This document shows, piece after piece, positions 20,139 to 27,584 of a stretch of DNA of 64,000 nucleotides. A program made the translations under genes and the position numbers. The DNA is from Winslowiella arboricola. GTDB taxonomy: Bacteria > Pseudomonadota > Gammaproteobacteria > Enterobacterales > Enterobacteriaceae. How positions within the stretch are numbered: position 1 is the first letter of the stretch; every line of letters begins with the position of its first letter. A model generated the notes under the pieces. The model did not search any database. It worked only from the letters and a program-made list of their open reading frames with translations, and had not been told where the DNA came from. The stretch spans positions 620,001-684,000 of the forward strand of contig NZ_JAODIM010000043.1 in NCBI RefSeq assembly GCF_025527015.1. Reading direction: 5' to 3'.

Positions 20139-21851
20139 ATGCCTGTGTTTACTATCGAAACTGTACTCGACGATCTTTATCCTCAGCGAAATACGCCGGG
20201 CTGGCAGAAAAAGCTTCTGCGACTGCTGCTGCGCGAGAAGGAGTTTCAGCAGTTTAACCAGCAGCACCGCCATCTGAAGGGGTTGGATATGGTGGAACAG
20301 GTACTGGAATATCTCGATATCAGTTGCGAACTCAGCGAACGCGATCTGGAGCAGATCCCCAGCCAGGGACCGGTGGTGATTGTCGCTAACCATCCGCTGG
20401 GCACCCTCGATGGCCTGGCGCTGCTGCATGCGGTGTCTCAGGTGCGACGCGATGTCAAAATCGTCACCAACCGCCTGTTAAACTGCCTGAACTCACTGCG
20501 CAGCCTGATGGTTCCGGTCGACAATATGGGCAACCGCACCAGCCGTCAGCAGGTGACGCAGATGCAGGATCAGCTGGAAAATCAGGGCGTACTGATCTTC
20601 TTCCCGGCTGGTGAAGTATCGCGCTTCGGCAGCAAGGGCGTCAAAGATGGTAAATGGAGTCACGGTTTTCTGCGCCTGGCCGCCCGCTTCCGTGCGCCGG
20701 TGGTGCCAGTCCATGTCAGCGGGCGTAACAGCGGTCTGTTCTATCTTACCTCAATGATTTATCAGCCACTCTCCATGCTGCTGCTGGTGCGCGAAATGTT
20801 TAAGCATCGCGGCGAACGCCTGAAGCTTAAAATTGGCGCGCGTATTCCTTATGCCAGCTGGCATGACGGACGCACCCCAGCCAAAGAGCTGGCGGCGCGT
20901 TTCCGGCGCCATCTTTATCGTCTTGGTCAGGAGAAGTCCGGGCTGTTTCAGACCGAACCGGCAATTGCTCGCGCCGAAGATCGCGCGGTGCTGAAACGCG
21001 CGCTGGCAGAGTGTGAAGTGCTGGGAAAATTGCCCGACGGCAAAATCATCTATCTTTACCGGCGCAACGGCGAGGACTATGTGCCGATTCTGCGTGAGCT
21101 GGGACGACTGCGTGAGATCGCTTTCCGTGCAGTGGGCGAAGGCAGCGGCAAACGTCGCGATCTCGATGATTACGATGACGACTATTATCATCTGATCCTG
21201 TGGGACCAGGAGGCGCTGGAGGTGGTCGGCGCTTACCGTTTTCTGCCCACCGCCGAACAGCTGGAGCGCAAAGGCGTCGATGGCATCTACAGTCAGAGTC
21301 TGTTCCATTACGATAATAAGATGAATGTGGTACTGATGCAGGGTATTGAGCTGGGACGCAGCTTTATCCAGCCAGCATACTGGGGCAAGCGCGGGCTGGA
21401 TTATCTGTGGATGGGCATTGGCGCTTATCTGGCGAAATACCCGCAATACCGCTATCTGTTTGGCCCGGTGTCGATCTCGGGCGGCCTGCCGCTGGCGGCG
21501 CGCGATCTGCTGGTGGCCTTCTATCGTCTCTATTTTGCGCCAAATCTGCCGCTGGCAACCTCACGCCGTCCCTACCCGGCCTCACTGCCTGCGGTGCTGG
21601 CACAGTTTACCGGCGACAACTATCAGGAAGATCTAAAACGCTTAAAACGCATGCTGAATAACCTCGGCACCGCGATCCCACCACTGTATAAACAGTATTC
21701 GGAACTCTGTGAGCCGGGCGGTGTACAGTTTATCGATTTCGGTAGCGACCCCGATTTTAATCACTGCATTGACGGGCTGGTGCTGGTGGATTTAACCCAG
21801 TTGAAAGCGACACGCTATCAGCGTTATATCGCCGTTCACCAGCAGAGCTAA
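20139..21851 (+). CDS. olsF: bifunctional ornithine-lipid synthase (OlsF type): acyltransferase plus GNAT domain
   Basis: 570 residues with two halves. Residues about 60-270 form a lysophospholipid-acyltransferase domain: NHPLGTLDG (His85, Asp91) and FFPAGEVSRFG. Residues about 290-520 form the hemolysin-like GNAT acyltransferase domain (VVGAYRFLP, ELGRSFIQPAYWGKRGLDYLW, YRYLFGPVSIS) related to OlsB. OlsF of Serratia has this order: the GNAT half N-acylates ornithine and the other half adds the second fatty acid, giving the membrane lipid ornithine lipid without phosphorus. Start is uncertain: ATG 20139 has GGAG only two bases away, while GTG 20145 has it at eight. Single gene. Confidence 0.75.
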   Translation: MPVFTIETVLDDLYPQRNTPGWQKKLLRLLLREKEFQQFNQQHRHLKGLDMVEQVLEYLDISCELSERDLEQIPSQGPVVIVANHPLGTLDGLALLHAVSQVRRDVKIVTNRLLNCLNSLRSLMVPVDNMGNRTSRQQVTQMQDQLENQGVLIFFPAGEVSRFGSKGVKDGKWSHGFLRLAARFRAPVVPVHVSGRNSGLFYLTSMIYQPLSMLLLVREMFKHRGERLKLKIGARIPYASWHDGRTPAKELAARFRRHLYRLGQEKSGLFQTEPAIARAEDRAVLKRALAECEVLGKLPDGKIIYLYRRNGEDYVPILRELGRLREIAFRAVGEGSGKRRDLDDYDDDYYHLILWDQEALEVVGAYRFLPTAEQLERKGVDGIYSQSLFHYDNKMNVVLMQGIELGRSFIQPAYWGKRGLDYLWMGIGAYLAKYPQYRYLFGPVSISGGLPLAARDLLVAFYRLYFAPNLPLATSRRPYPASLPAVLAQFTGDNYQEDLKRLKRMLNNLGTAIPPLYKQYSELCEPGGVQFIDFGSDPDFNHCIDGLVLVDLTQLKATRYQRYIAVHQQS

Positions 21852-22207
21852 CGCCTGGCGCCTCGCTATGATGCACATCATCAGCGCGGGCGGCGAGAAC
21901 GCCGCCCCTACAGAATATTCATAGTCTTATGCAGGGGCGGCGTTCTCGCCGCCCCTGATATCATCATGATAGCGCCGCCAGATATTCACCGTAGTTTGCT
22001 GCAAAAGCCATCCTTCTCTTGCTCCTGCCGACGACGCAGTATAAAATGCGCCCGCCATTAACCTATTATTTTTATTGCTCTTTTTTAAATAAAATCAGTT
22101 AAATTGTTGGTATTAAAGAAAATCCGCAGCAGGAAATCGGCTGAAATTTTCGCTATCACGTTAACACTCGCGCGGCGCTGGAAATTACCGGTATAAATCC
22201 TGATATC
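21852..22207. other. 356-base gap holding a paired repeat
   Basis: Besides the repeat at 21888-21954 the gap is AT-rich toward the next gene (22060-22120) and probably holds its promoter. No RNA gene or open frame of note. Confidence 0.5.
21888..21954. repeat. paired GC-rich palindromic repeat, copy 2
   Basis: GGGCGGCGAGAACGCCGCCC at 21888-21907 and its inverted partner GGGCGGCGTTCTCGCCGCCC at 21935-21954, spacer 27 bases. Confidence 0.85.
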
Positions 22208-23395
22208 ATGCGTAAACCCAATTTTATTATTCTGTTTTGCTGCCTGCTGGCCAGCGGCTGTGCGTCACTTTCCAGTAATAGTGTTGATACCTCGCGTCAG
22301 GCCAGTTTACTGGCCAGCTGCAATATTCCGCTAAAGCAGCAGATTGACGCGCTGGCGCAACCATTAATCGATCAACAGCGAACGCCAGGTCTGGTGGTGG
22401 CGCTATTAACCGCCGACCAGCAGCGCCATATTTATCATTATGGCTTTACCGATCGCGATCGCCGCACGCCAGTCACTGGCGATACGCTGTTTGCTATTGG
22501 CTCGGTCACCAAGGGCTTTACAGCCGAAAGCGCGGCGTTGCTGGTTCAGGACGGCAAACTGAACTGGGACGATACGCTGGGGAAATTACTCGGCGATCGG
22601 CTGCAACTGAGTCACGACGCACAGCAAATTACCTTGCTACAGCTGGCGACCCACACCTCCGGCCTGCCACGCCAGATGACCACCCTGCATATGTTTGGCA
22701 ATCTGACGCGTTATCTGTTTAATGGCGCACCGTTTTACGACGATCTTGATGACGGCGAGTTTGTTAACTATTTACACGACTACGTAAAACCGCCGCAGCA
22801 GTCGGTGGTCTACTCCAACCTCGGCTATGCCATCCTCGACTATGTCATCAGCCAGCATACGCAGCAGACGCCGCAGCAGATTGCCAGTCAGCAGATTATT
22901 GCGCCGTTGCGGCTGACTCGCACCGGCTATCAGCCAGAAAAACTGCCCGGCTATCTGCAGCGCGCCCATGGTCATGCCGGCGATCAGCCGAAGTTTATGC
23001 GGCGCGGCGAACAGGTGCCGGACTGGCATTTTTCCGGTTATATGGTTGGCGCGGCATCGTTATGGTCCAGCGCCAGCGATCTGCTGAGCTATCTTGAGGC
23101 ACATCTGTATGGCAGCGGCGATGCCCGGCTGGATCGCGCTTTTGCTGATGCCACCCGCGTGCGTTTTCAGCAGCCTGATCACGACTCTTCCGCGCTGGCA
23201 TGGCTCAGTAATCGGATTAGCGGACAGACTATTTTCTATCAGTCCGGCTTTATTGGCGGTTACTCCAGCTATATCGGTATGGACGTCAGACATAAAACCG
23301 CCATCGTCGTGCTGCAGAACAGTTTTAACTGGGATAACGATATTGGTCACCGCATGCTGGTCAGAATAGCTGAAGGGCAGGAGTGCGCGCCTTAG
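22208..23395 (+). CDS. serine beta-lactamase-fold lipoprotein (class C / EstB-like hydrolase)
   Basis: 395 residues. Lipobox LASGC gives a lipidated Cys18. The beta-lactamase fold motifs are S99-V-T-K102 (nucleophile and general base) and Y202-S-N. The third motif, KTG in AmpC, reads QSG (FYQSGFIGGYSS), so this is more likely a peptidase or esterase of the AmpH/EstB kind than a true beta-lactamase. The residue after the lipid Cys is Ala, so outer-membrane sorting is expected. No LysR partner like ampR next to it. Weak ribosome binding site. Confidence 0.82.
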   Translation: MRKPNFIILFCCLLASGCASLSSNSVDTSRQASLLASCNIPLKQQIDALAQPLIDQQRTPGLVVALLTADQQRHIYHYGFTDRDRRTPVTGDTLFAIGSVTKGFTAESAALLVQDGKLNWDDTLGKLLGDRLQLSHDAQQITLLQLATHTSGLPRQMTTLHMFGNLTRYLFNGAPFYDDLDDGEFVNYLHDYVKPPQQSVVYSNLGYAILDYVISQHTQQTPQQIASQQIIAPLRLTRTGYQPEKLPGYLQRAHGHAGDQPKFMRRGEQVPDWHFSGYMVGAASLWSSASDLLSYLEAHLYGSGDARLDRAFADATRVRFQQPDHDSSALAWLSNRISGQTIFYQSGFIGGYSSYIGMDVRHKTAIVVLQNSFNWDNDIGHRMLVRIAEGQECAP

Positions 23396-23464
23396 CCCGT
23401 TACTGTGTACAGGTTGCAGGCGAGTTGTTGCGGAAAATTGCATCCCCTGCCCGCCTGTGCCAAT

Positions 23465-23488
23465 ATACGTTTCATATATGTTTCGTAT
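23465..23488. promoter_or_regulatory. candidate operator of the ParD-like/MetAP operon
   Basis: ATACG at 23465-23469 and CGTAT at 23484-23488 frame TTT-CATATATG-TTT; the arms and the central octamer are inverted repeats, and the two halves also repeat directly (TATACGTTTC/TATATGTTTC). It sits 9 bases before the ATG of the ParD-like gene, where autoregulating antitoxins bind. Confidence 0.45.
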
Positions 23489-23497
23489 AGGTGCAAT

Positions 23498-23737
23498 ATG
23501 GGAATCGTTAAAATATCCGATCTGATGCATGAAAATCTGCGCATCACCAGCAATGCCATGAGCCGCTCGATTAATTCGCAGGCTGAACACTGGCTGAAAA
23601 TCGGCATGCTGGCTGAGCTCTATCCGCAGCTTACCCACCATCAACTGGCGCGTGCGCTGGTGAAAGCCGAAATGCAGGGTGGCGTGGATATCGTCACTAT
23701 TCTTAACGCGCCAGAAGAAGCAGAGGTAGCCTGTTGA
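23498..23737 (+). CDS. ParD-like antitoxin-family protein
   Basis: 79 residues, MGIVKISDLMHENLRITS then NAMSRSINSQAEHWLKIGML: a ribbon-helix-helix type N-terminal region of the ParD-like family. No ParE toxin is beside it. Its last four bases overlap the start of a methionine aminopeptidase gene (TTGA: TTG start, TGA stop), so the two are translationally coupled. Start at 23498 fits the motif; the frame opens further upstream at 23405 without family likeness. Confidence 0.7.
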   Translation: MGIVKISDLMHENLRITSNAMSRSINSQAEHWLKIGMLAELYPQLTHHQLARALVKAEMQGGVDIVTILNAPEEAEVAC

Positions 23738-24519
23738 AAGCGGTAAAAATTCACTCTGCGGCAGAGATTGAACTCGCCCGTGCAGCCGGTCATGCTGCGG
23801 CAAAAGTGCTGGAAATGATTACGCCTTTTGTGCAGCCCGGCGTCACTACCGATGAACTTGACCGCATTTGTCACGATTATCTGGTCAATGAACTGAAGGT
23901 CATTCCGGCGAATATTGGCTATGAAGGCTATACGCGCACCGTCTGTACTTCAGTTAATCATGTGGTTTGCCATGGCATCCCCTCGGATAAAAAGCTGAAA
24001 AAAGGCGATATCGTTAATATCGATGTGGCGATCATCAAAGATGGCTGGTATGGCGATACCAGCCGAATGTACTTTGTTGGTGAACCTTCGGTACGGGCGC
24101 GTCGCCTGACAGATATTACTTATCAGGCGATGGTGGCCGGTATTAAGGTAGTGCGTCCGGGCGCCACATTGGGTGATATCGGCGACGCCATTCAGCAACT
24201 GGCGGAAGGTGCGGGCTTTTCGGTGGTGCGCGAATATTGTGGTCATGGCGTTGGCGAAATCTATCATACCGGCCCTCAGGTGCTGCATTACGGCGAAGCG
24301 GGCACTGGCAGAGTGCTGGAAGCGGGGATGATTTTTACTATCGAACCGATGATTAATGTCGGCAAAGCGGCTACCAGCGTGCTTTCCGACGGCTGGACGG
24401 TGGTGACAAAAGATCGCTCCCTCTCCGCGCAATGGGAACACACCATTGCGGTGACCGCGACAGGTTACGATCTGCTGACGCCATGGCCGGAAGGCACCGG
24501 TGATTACCCGGCGATCTGA
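23734..24519 (+). CDS. type I methionine aminopeptidase, second copy
   Basis: 261 residues. Removes the initiator methionine from proteins. All five metal ligands are present at the E. coli Map positions: Asp97, Asp108, His171, Glu204, Glu235, with GHGVGEIYH around His171. The start is TTG 23734, overlapping the ParD-like gene. The essential housekeeping map normally sits next to rpsB, so this is probably an accessory paralogue. Coupling with a ParD-like protein suggests it is co-regulated with, or modulated by, that protein; that is inference. Confidence 0.85.
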   Translation: MKAVKIHSAAEIELARAAGHAAAKVLEMITPFVQPGVTTDELDRICHDYLVNELKVIPANIGYEGYTRTVCTSVNHVVCHGIPSDKKLKKGDIVNIDVAIIKDGWYGDTSRMYFVGEPSVRARRLTDITYQAMVAGIKVVRPGATLGDIGDAIQQLAEGAGFSVVREYCGHGVGEIYHTGPQVLHYGEAGTGRVLEAGMIFTIEPMINVGKAATSVLSDGWTVVTKDRSLSAQWEHTIAVTATGYDLLTPWPEGTGDYPAI

Positions 24520-24526
24520 ATTATTT

Positions 24527-24546
24527 GGGGCGCCGATACGCCGCCC
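24527..24546. repeat. degenerate palindromic repeat
   Basis: GGGGCGCCGATACGCCGCCC, a decayed relative of the GGGCGGCG family, between the convergent MetAP and higA genes. Confidence 0.4.
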
Positions 24547-24564
24547 TGAACCATACGCCAGGCG

Positions 24565-24867
24565 TTATGCCTGGGAAAAAGAGACATCCGTAAAGAGCGG
24601 CGTGAGCTTCGTGGTATCAACCGTTTTTACCGCTTTATCCAGACTCCAGGCTTCCTGCAGTCTCATCCACATTTCAGGGCTGCTGCCCAGTACTGTCGCC
24701 AGTTTAACCGCCATCTCAGGCGTAACTGCGGCTTTACCGGCTACCAGGCGTTGAGCAGTGGAAGGCGCCACGGCCAGCGCCCGGGCAAGATCACGGATTC
24801 CCAGTCCCAACTCTTCCAGAGAGTCAGCAATAATTTCACCCGGGTGTGGGGGATTAAACATTTTCAT
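24565..24867 (-). CDS. higA: HigA-family antitoxin
   Basis: 100 residues beginning [20 protein letters not shown], the HigA/VapI signature, with helix-turn-helix [19 protein letters not shown]. It should bind HigB and repress the operon. The ATG overlaps the higB TGA by one base (TGATG), the usual toxin-first order of higBA. Confidence 0.88.
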   Translation of the reverse strand: MKMFNPPHPGEIIADSLEELGLGIRDLARALAVAPSTAQRLVAGKAAVTPEMAVKLATVLGSSPEMWMRLQEAWSLDKAVKTVDTTKLTPLFTDVSFSQA

Positions 24868-25145
24868 CAGTGATAGCCCTCATAATTAACGATATACGCA
24901 TCACCATCGATAAATTCGAATGTCACACGCCAGTTGCCGGAAACCGTTACCGACCATAATCCTTGTCGGTCACCGGTCAGAGGATGAAGACGATATCCAG
25001 GAAGATTTATTTCTCTCACGGCTTCAGCCTGATTATTCACTGCCAAACGCTGGCGGAGTTTATCTGCGTGTCTGGGATTGATGCCGCTGGTTATTCCTGT
25101 TGCAAAAAAAAGTCGCAGCCCTTTGTGTTTGAAATTTTTAATCAT
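24867..25145 (-). CDS. higB: HigB-family toxin (RelE fold mRNA endonuclease)
   Basis: 92 residues from [14 protein letters not shown], ending [23 protein letters not shown], both typical of HigB. Cleaves mRNA at the ribosome in characterised members. The frame opens at 25211 but the first 22 residues are unlike HigB. The start is preceded on its strand by a run of purine repeats (GGGAGCAGGAGGGAGCAGGG), a tandem set of ribosome-binding-like motifs. Divergent from the effector operon. Confidence 0.88.
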   Translation of the reverse strand: MIKNFKHKGLRLFFATGITSGINPRHADKLRQRLAVNNQAEAVREINLPGYRLHPLTGDRQGLWSVTVSGNWRVTFEFIDGDAYIVNYEGYH

Positions 25146-25256
25146 TCCATTGCACTCCCTGCTCCCTCCTGCTCCCTGTTGCGCCACAAGCAACAGCCTA
25201 TCAGGACGCAATTAATCACGCAAGCTTGCCGCCTTTGCCAGTTTTGCCCTCAATAA

Positions 25257-25284
25257 GGAACTTTTCTCCCGCTCTCTGCACATA
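25257..25284 (+). promoter_or_regulatory. candidate hrp box (HrpL-dependent promoter)
   Basis: GGAACT, 15 bases, GCACATA. The consensus for HrpL, the extracytoplasmic-function sigma factor of Hrp type III systems, is GGAAC(C/T)-N15/16-CCACNNA; the only clear mismatch is G for the first C of CCAC. It ends 29 bases before the ATG at 25314, a normal distance. Confidence 0.6.
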
Positions 25285-25313
25285 GCTAGCTAAAGATTGC
25301 AAAGGAGAAGTTA

Positions 25314-26180
25314 ATGTTCCCAGCCATTCCTGTCGCACCTCATCTGTTAAAAAGCAACGACCAGCAAACCGTTAAGCTCTGGCAGGCAATGCCGGGTAAT
25401 CATCGCGGCGAAACCGTCGAGGTGTCGGCCAGCCTGATGTCAGAGCTACAGACCGCGCAAAGCGTTATTGATATCGTTAAAGAGCATCTCAGCTTCGGGC
25501 CGGGCAACGGCAAAAGCGCTTTTATGCTGACCCGGGGGCAGAATTATCAGCGCGAAGTGGCCGCAAGGCACGTGCGTGACGCTGACTTTCGTGGCGATAA
25601 TCAGGCAATCGTTAAATCCGCCCTCGCCGCGCAAACCGGCAACTGTGGTGAAAACTCGGCGCTGACGATGGCGTATCTTTCCGCGATGGAACTGGATCGC
25701 CCGATTGCCACCTGGGCGGCAGCAAATAACCCGGATCATCAGTTTACTGTGATTGGCGATCTGCGTATGCCGGGCGAAGCGGTGGTTGTCGACTCATGGC
25801 CGGTCTTTGCCCGCGCGCACCTGGTGAATAATGCGCAGTTTCAGCCGGATGCCAGCAGGCCGCTGGATATCCATATGCCGGGCATGCCGCCGAAGATGGA
25901 ACTCGATCAAATGGGCGATATCACGCCACTCAGCAAGGATCGCATCGCCCATATTAACCAGCGCAACCAGACGCCGGGCTATGAACAGGCGCTGGCCGAT
26001 CCGTCACGCGTGCGCCTGTTTGAACGCAACCACGGCATAGTTAACCTCGGCGTACGCTACCAGAACCGCGATAATCCGCAGGATGTGCATGAAAATACCG
26101 CCAATCGCGAAGAGTACGAGCGCCAGGCGTACGGCACCCGGCTGGCGCGCCAGCATCTGCGTAATACTGATGGGGATTAG
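25314..26180 (+). CDS. putative type III secreted effector with Cys-His-Asp triad
   Basis: 288 residues, no signal peptide or membrane segment. Residues 108-115 TGNCGENS, 140-149 around DHQFTVIGD and 157-163 VVVDSWP carry Cys111, His142 and Asp160 in the order and context of papain/transglutaminase-like enzymes. The N terminus fits the Hrp-effector pattern: proline at position 3, aliphatic residues, no acidic residue before Asp16, five serines in 50. AGGAG stands six bases before the ATG. Upstream is a candidate hrp box and 3 bases downstream a CesT-like chaperone gene. The catalytic fold of AvrRpt2, HopN and HopX effectors uses the same triad, but I cannot assign this protein to any named family. 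Chemistry could be protease, deamidase or transglutaminase. Confidence 0.65.
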   Translation: MFPAIPVAPHLLKSNDQQTVKLWQAMPGNHRGETVEVSASLMSELQTAQSVIDIVKEHLSFGPGNGKSAFMLTRGQNYQREVAARHVRDADFRGDNQAIVKSALAAQTGNCGENSALTMAYLSAMELDRPIATWAAANNPDHQFTVIGDLRMPGEAVVVDSWPVFARAHLVNNAQFQPDASRPLDIHMPGMPPKMELDQMGDITPLSKDRIAHINQRNQTPGYEQALADPSRVRLFERNHGIVNLGVRYQNRDNPQDVHENTANREEYERQAYGTRLARQHLRNTDGD

Positions 26181-26183
26181 GAT

Positions 26184-26594
26184 ATGAGCAGCACTTTTAC
26201 ACGGCTGATGCAGCCACTGTTACGCCACCTTAACGTTGCACCACCAGCGATTGGCGCAGGCCAGGCAATTAAGGTCGACTTTGCCCATCTGCAAATCCAG
26301 TTCACACCGCTGGACAGCCAGGAACTGCTGATGGTTGCCACTCTCGGCGCTTTACCGGCACAGGCGGATGAGTCGCTGCCCTGGCGGTTGCTGGCAGAAA
26401 ATAGTGTCGAACAGCCGACGCCTGCTATCTCGCTGGCGGTGCTGGGCGACAACCGCACGCTGATACTCTGGAGTCGTGAGCGTTTTGTGCAACTGGATAC
26501 GCCAGCGCTGATCGCACTGTTTGAACGTCTGGTGGATAAAGCGAATCGTCTGGTTGGCGTGGTGTCAGCGGCCAGCCAGCGGGAAACGGCCTGA
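26184..26594 (+). CDS. CesT-family type III secretion chaperone
   Basis: 136 residues, slightly acidic. The pattern fits the CesT/ShcA group: an N-terminal helix (FTRLMQPLLRHLNV), alternating hydrophobic strands (LQIQFTPLDSQELLMVATLG, LLAENS), then strands with LAVLGDNRTLILWSRERFVQLD and a long C-terminal helix (LIALFERLVDKANRLV). Such dimers bind the N-terminal region of one cognate effector encoded beside them. It begins 3 bases after the effector stop, so the two are one transcript. Confidence 0.68.
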   Translation: MSSTFTRLMQPLLRHLNVAPPAIGAGQAIKVDFAHLQIQFTPLDSQELLMVATLGALPAQADESLPWRLLAENSVEQPTPAISLAVLGDNRTLILWSRERFVQLDTPALIALFERLVDKANRLVGVVSAASQRETA

Positions 26595-26631
26595 GATCAC
26601 GGGGCGGATAACACCCGCCCCGTGATCGTTT
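26595..26631 (+). terminator. terminator of the effector/chaperone operon
   Basis: 13-pair stem (GATCACGGGGCGG ... CCGCCCCGTGATC) with loop ATAACAC, then GTTTTA. It lies between the chaperone gene and the convergent pdxY and marks the right edge of the accessory block. Confidence 0.8.
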
Positions 26632-27491
26632 TACAACTTCACTGCCGCAAAGTGGTGTTGAGGGTGAGCAATACCCTCCTGCGCCGCGACCAGTTGTAAC
26701 TCGTATTCACCCATTTCATGGGTTTTAATCATCACTTCATATACCGCGGCGGTGACATGCTCCAGCGCCTGTTGCAGTGGCATATTATGCAGCAGATCGA
26801 CCAGCAGCAGGCCGCTGGTTAAATCGCCGACGCCCACCGGCTGACGCACGCCAAAATCCACCAGCGGACGGCTGATATGGAAAGCCTCACCGGCGGTGAT
26901 CAGCAGCATTTCAAAACGGTCGCTACGGTAGCCAGCCCGCGCCAGATGCTTCACCAGCACCACTTTTGGTCCGATGGCAATCAGCTCGCGCGCTGCAGAC
27001 ACCGCTTCTTCCACGCAGGCTACGCTTTTGCCGCTAAGCATTTCCAGCTCCAGCAGGTTTGGCGCAATAATATCGCTGGCAGGCAGCGCATATTTGCAGT
27101 GAAACTCCGCCACGCCCGGCGCCACGATGCAGCCCTTTTCCGGGTGACCCATGACCGGATCGCAAAAATACCAGGCATCAGGATTGGCTGCTTTCACCTG
27201 GTTGACGATTTGCAGAATATGTTCGCCCTGCTCACCGGAACCCAGATAGCCGCTCAGCACCGCATCACAGGTTTTCAGCCGATCGATATCAGCAATACCT
27301 TTTACAATATCGGTCAGATGGGACGCGGGCATCACCGCACCGGTCCAGTGACCATACTGTGTATGGTTGGAAAACTGCACGGTATTCAGTGGCCAAACGT
27401 TTGCGCCCATACGCCGCATAGGAAATTCAGACGCGCTATTGCCGGCATGTCCAAAAACCACATGCGACTGGATAGAAAGGATATTTTTCAT
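26631..27491 (-). CDS. pdxY: pyridoxal kinase
   Basis: 286 residues (E. coli 287), PfkB/ribokinase superfamily. Phosphorylates pyridoxal in B6 salvage. Starts [29 protein letters not shown], and has the substrate-closing VVLVKHL and the catalytic [12 protein letters not shown]. First core gene after the accessory block; tyrS lies upstream on the same strand as in E. coli. Confidence 0.97.
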   Translation of the reverse strand: MKNILSIQSHVVFGHAGNSASEFPMRRMGANVWPLNTVQFSNHTQYGHWTGAVMPASHLTDIVKGIADIDRLKTCDAVLSGYLGSGEQGEHILQIVNQVKAANPDAWYFCDPVMGHPEKGCIVAPGVAEFHCKYALPASDIIAPNLLELEMLSGKSVACVEEAVSAARELIAIGPKVVLVKHLARAGYRSDRFEMLLITAGEAFHISRPLVDFGVRQPVGVGDLTSGLLLVDLLHNMPLQQALEHVTAAVYEVMIKTHEMGEYELQLVAAQEGIAHPQHHFAAVKL

Positions 27492-27584
27492 TATCGGGGG
27501 ACCTGCACAGCCTTGCCAGTTAAATGCCGGAGCGTCCGGCTTCAGGGCGAGGATAATCCCCGCCCCGGGAATAATATTTAAGGT

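Noticed and set aside
20751..21446. 231-codon minus-strand frame inside the OlsF gene
   Set aside because: Antisense shadow; no ribosome binding site and its translation has no recognisable pattern.
22208..23395. AmpC beta-lactamase resistance gene
   Set aside because: Lipobox, QSG in place of KTG and lack of an ampR neighbour argue against a true cephalosporinase.
26177..26458. Minus-strand frame opposite the chaperone gene
   Set aside because: No start signal and no recognisable protein; antisense of the CesT-like gene.
12447..26630. Prophage or transposon origin of the accessory block
   Set aside because: No integrase, transposase, phage structural gene or flanking direct repeat is visible.
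27237..27265. GGAACC followed after 15 bases by CACCGCA, a hrp-box look-alike
   Set aside because: Second half does not fit CCACNNA and it lies inside pdxY on the wrong side for any gene.
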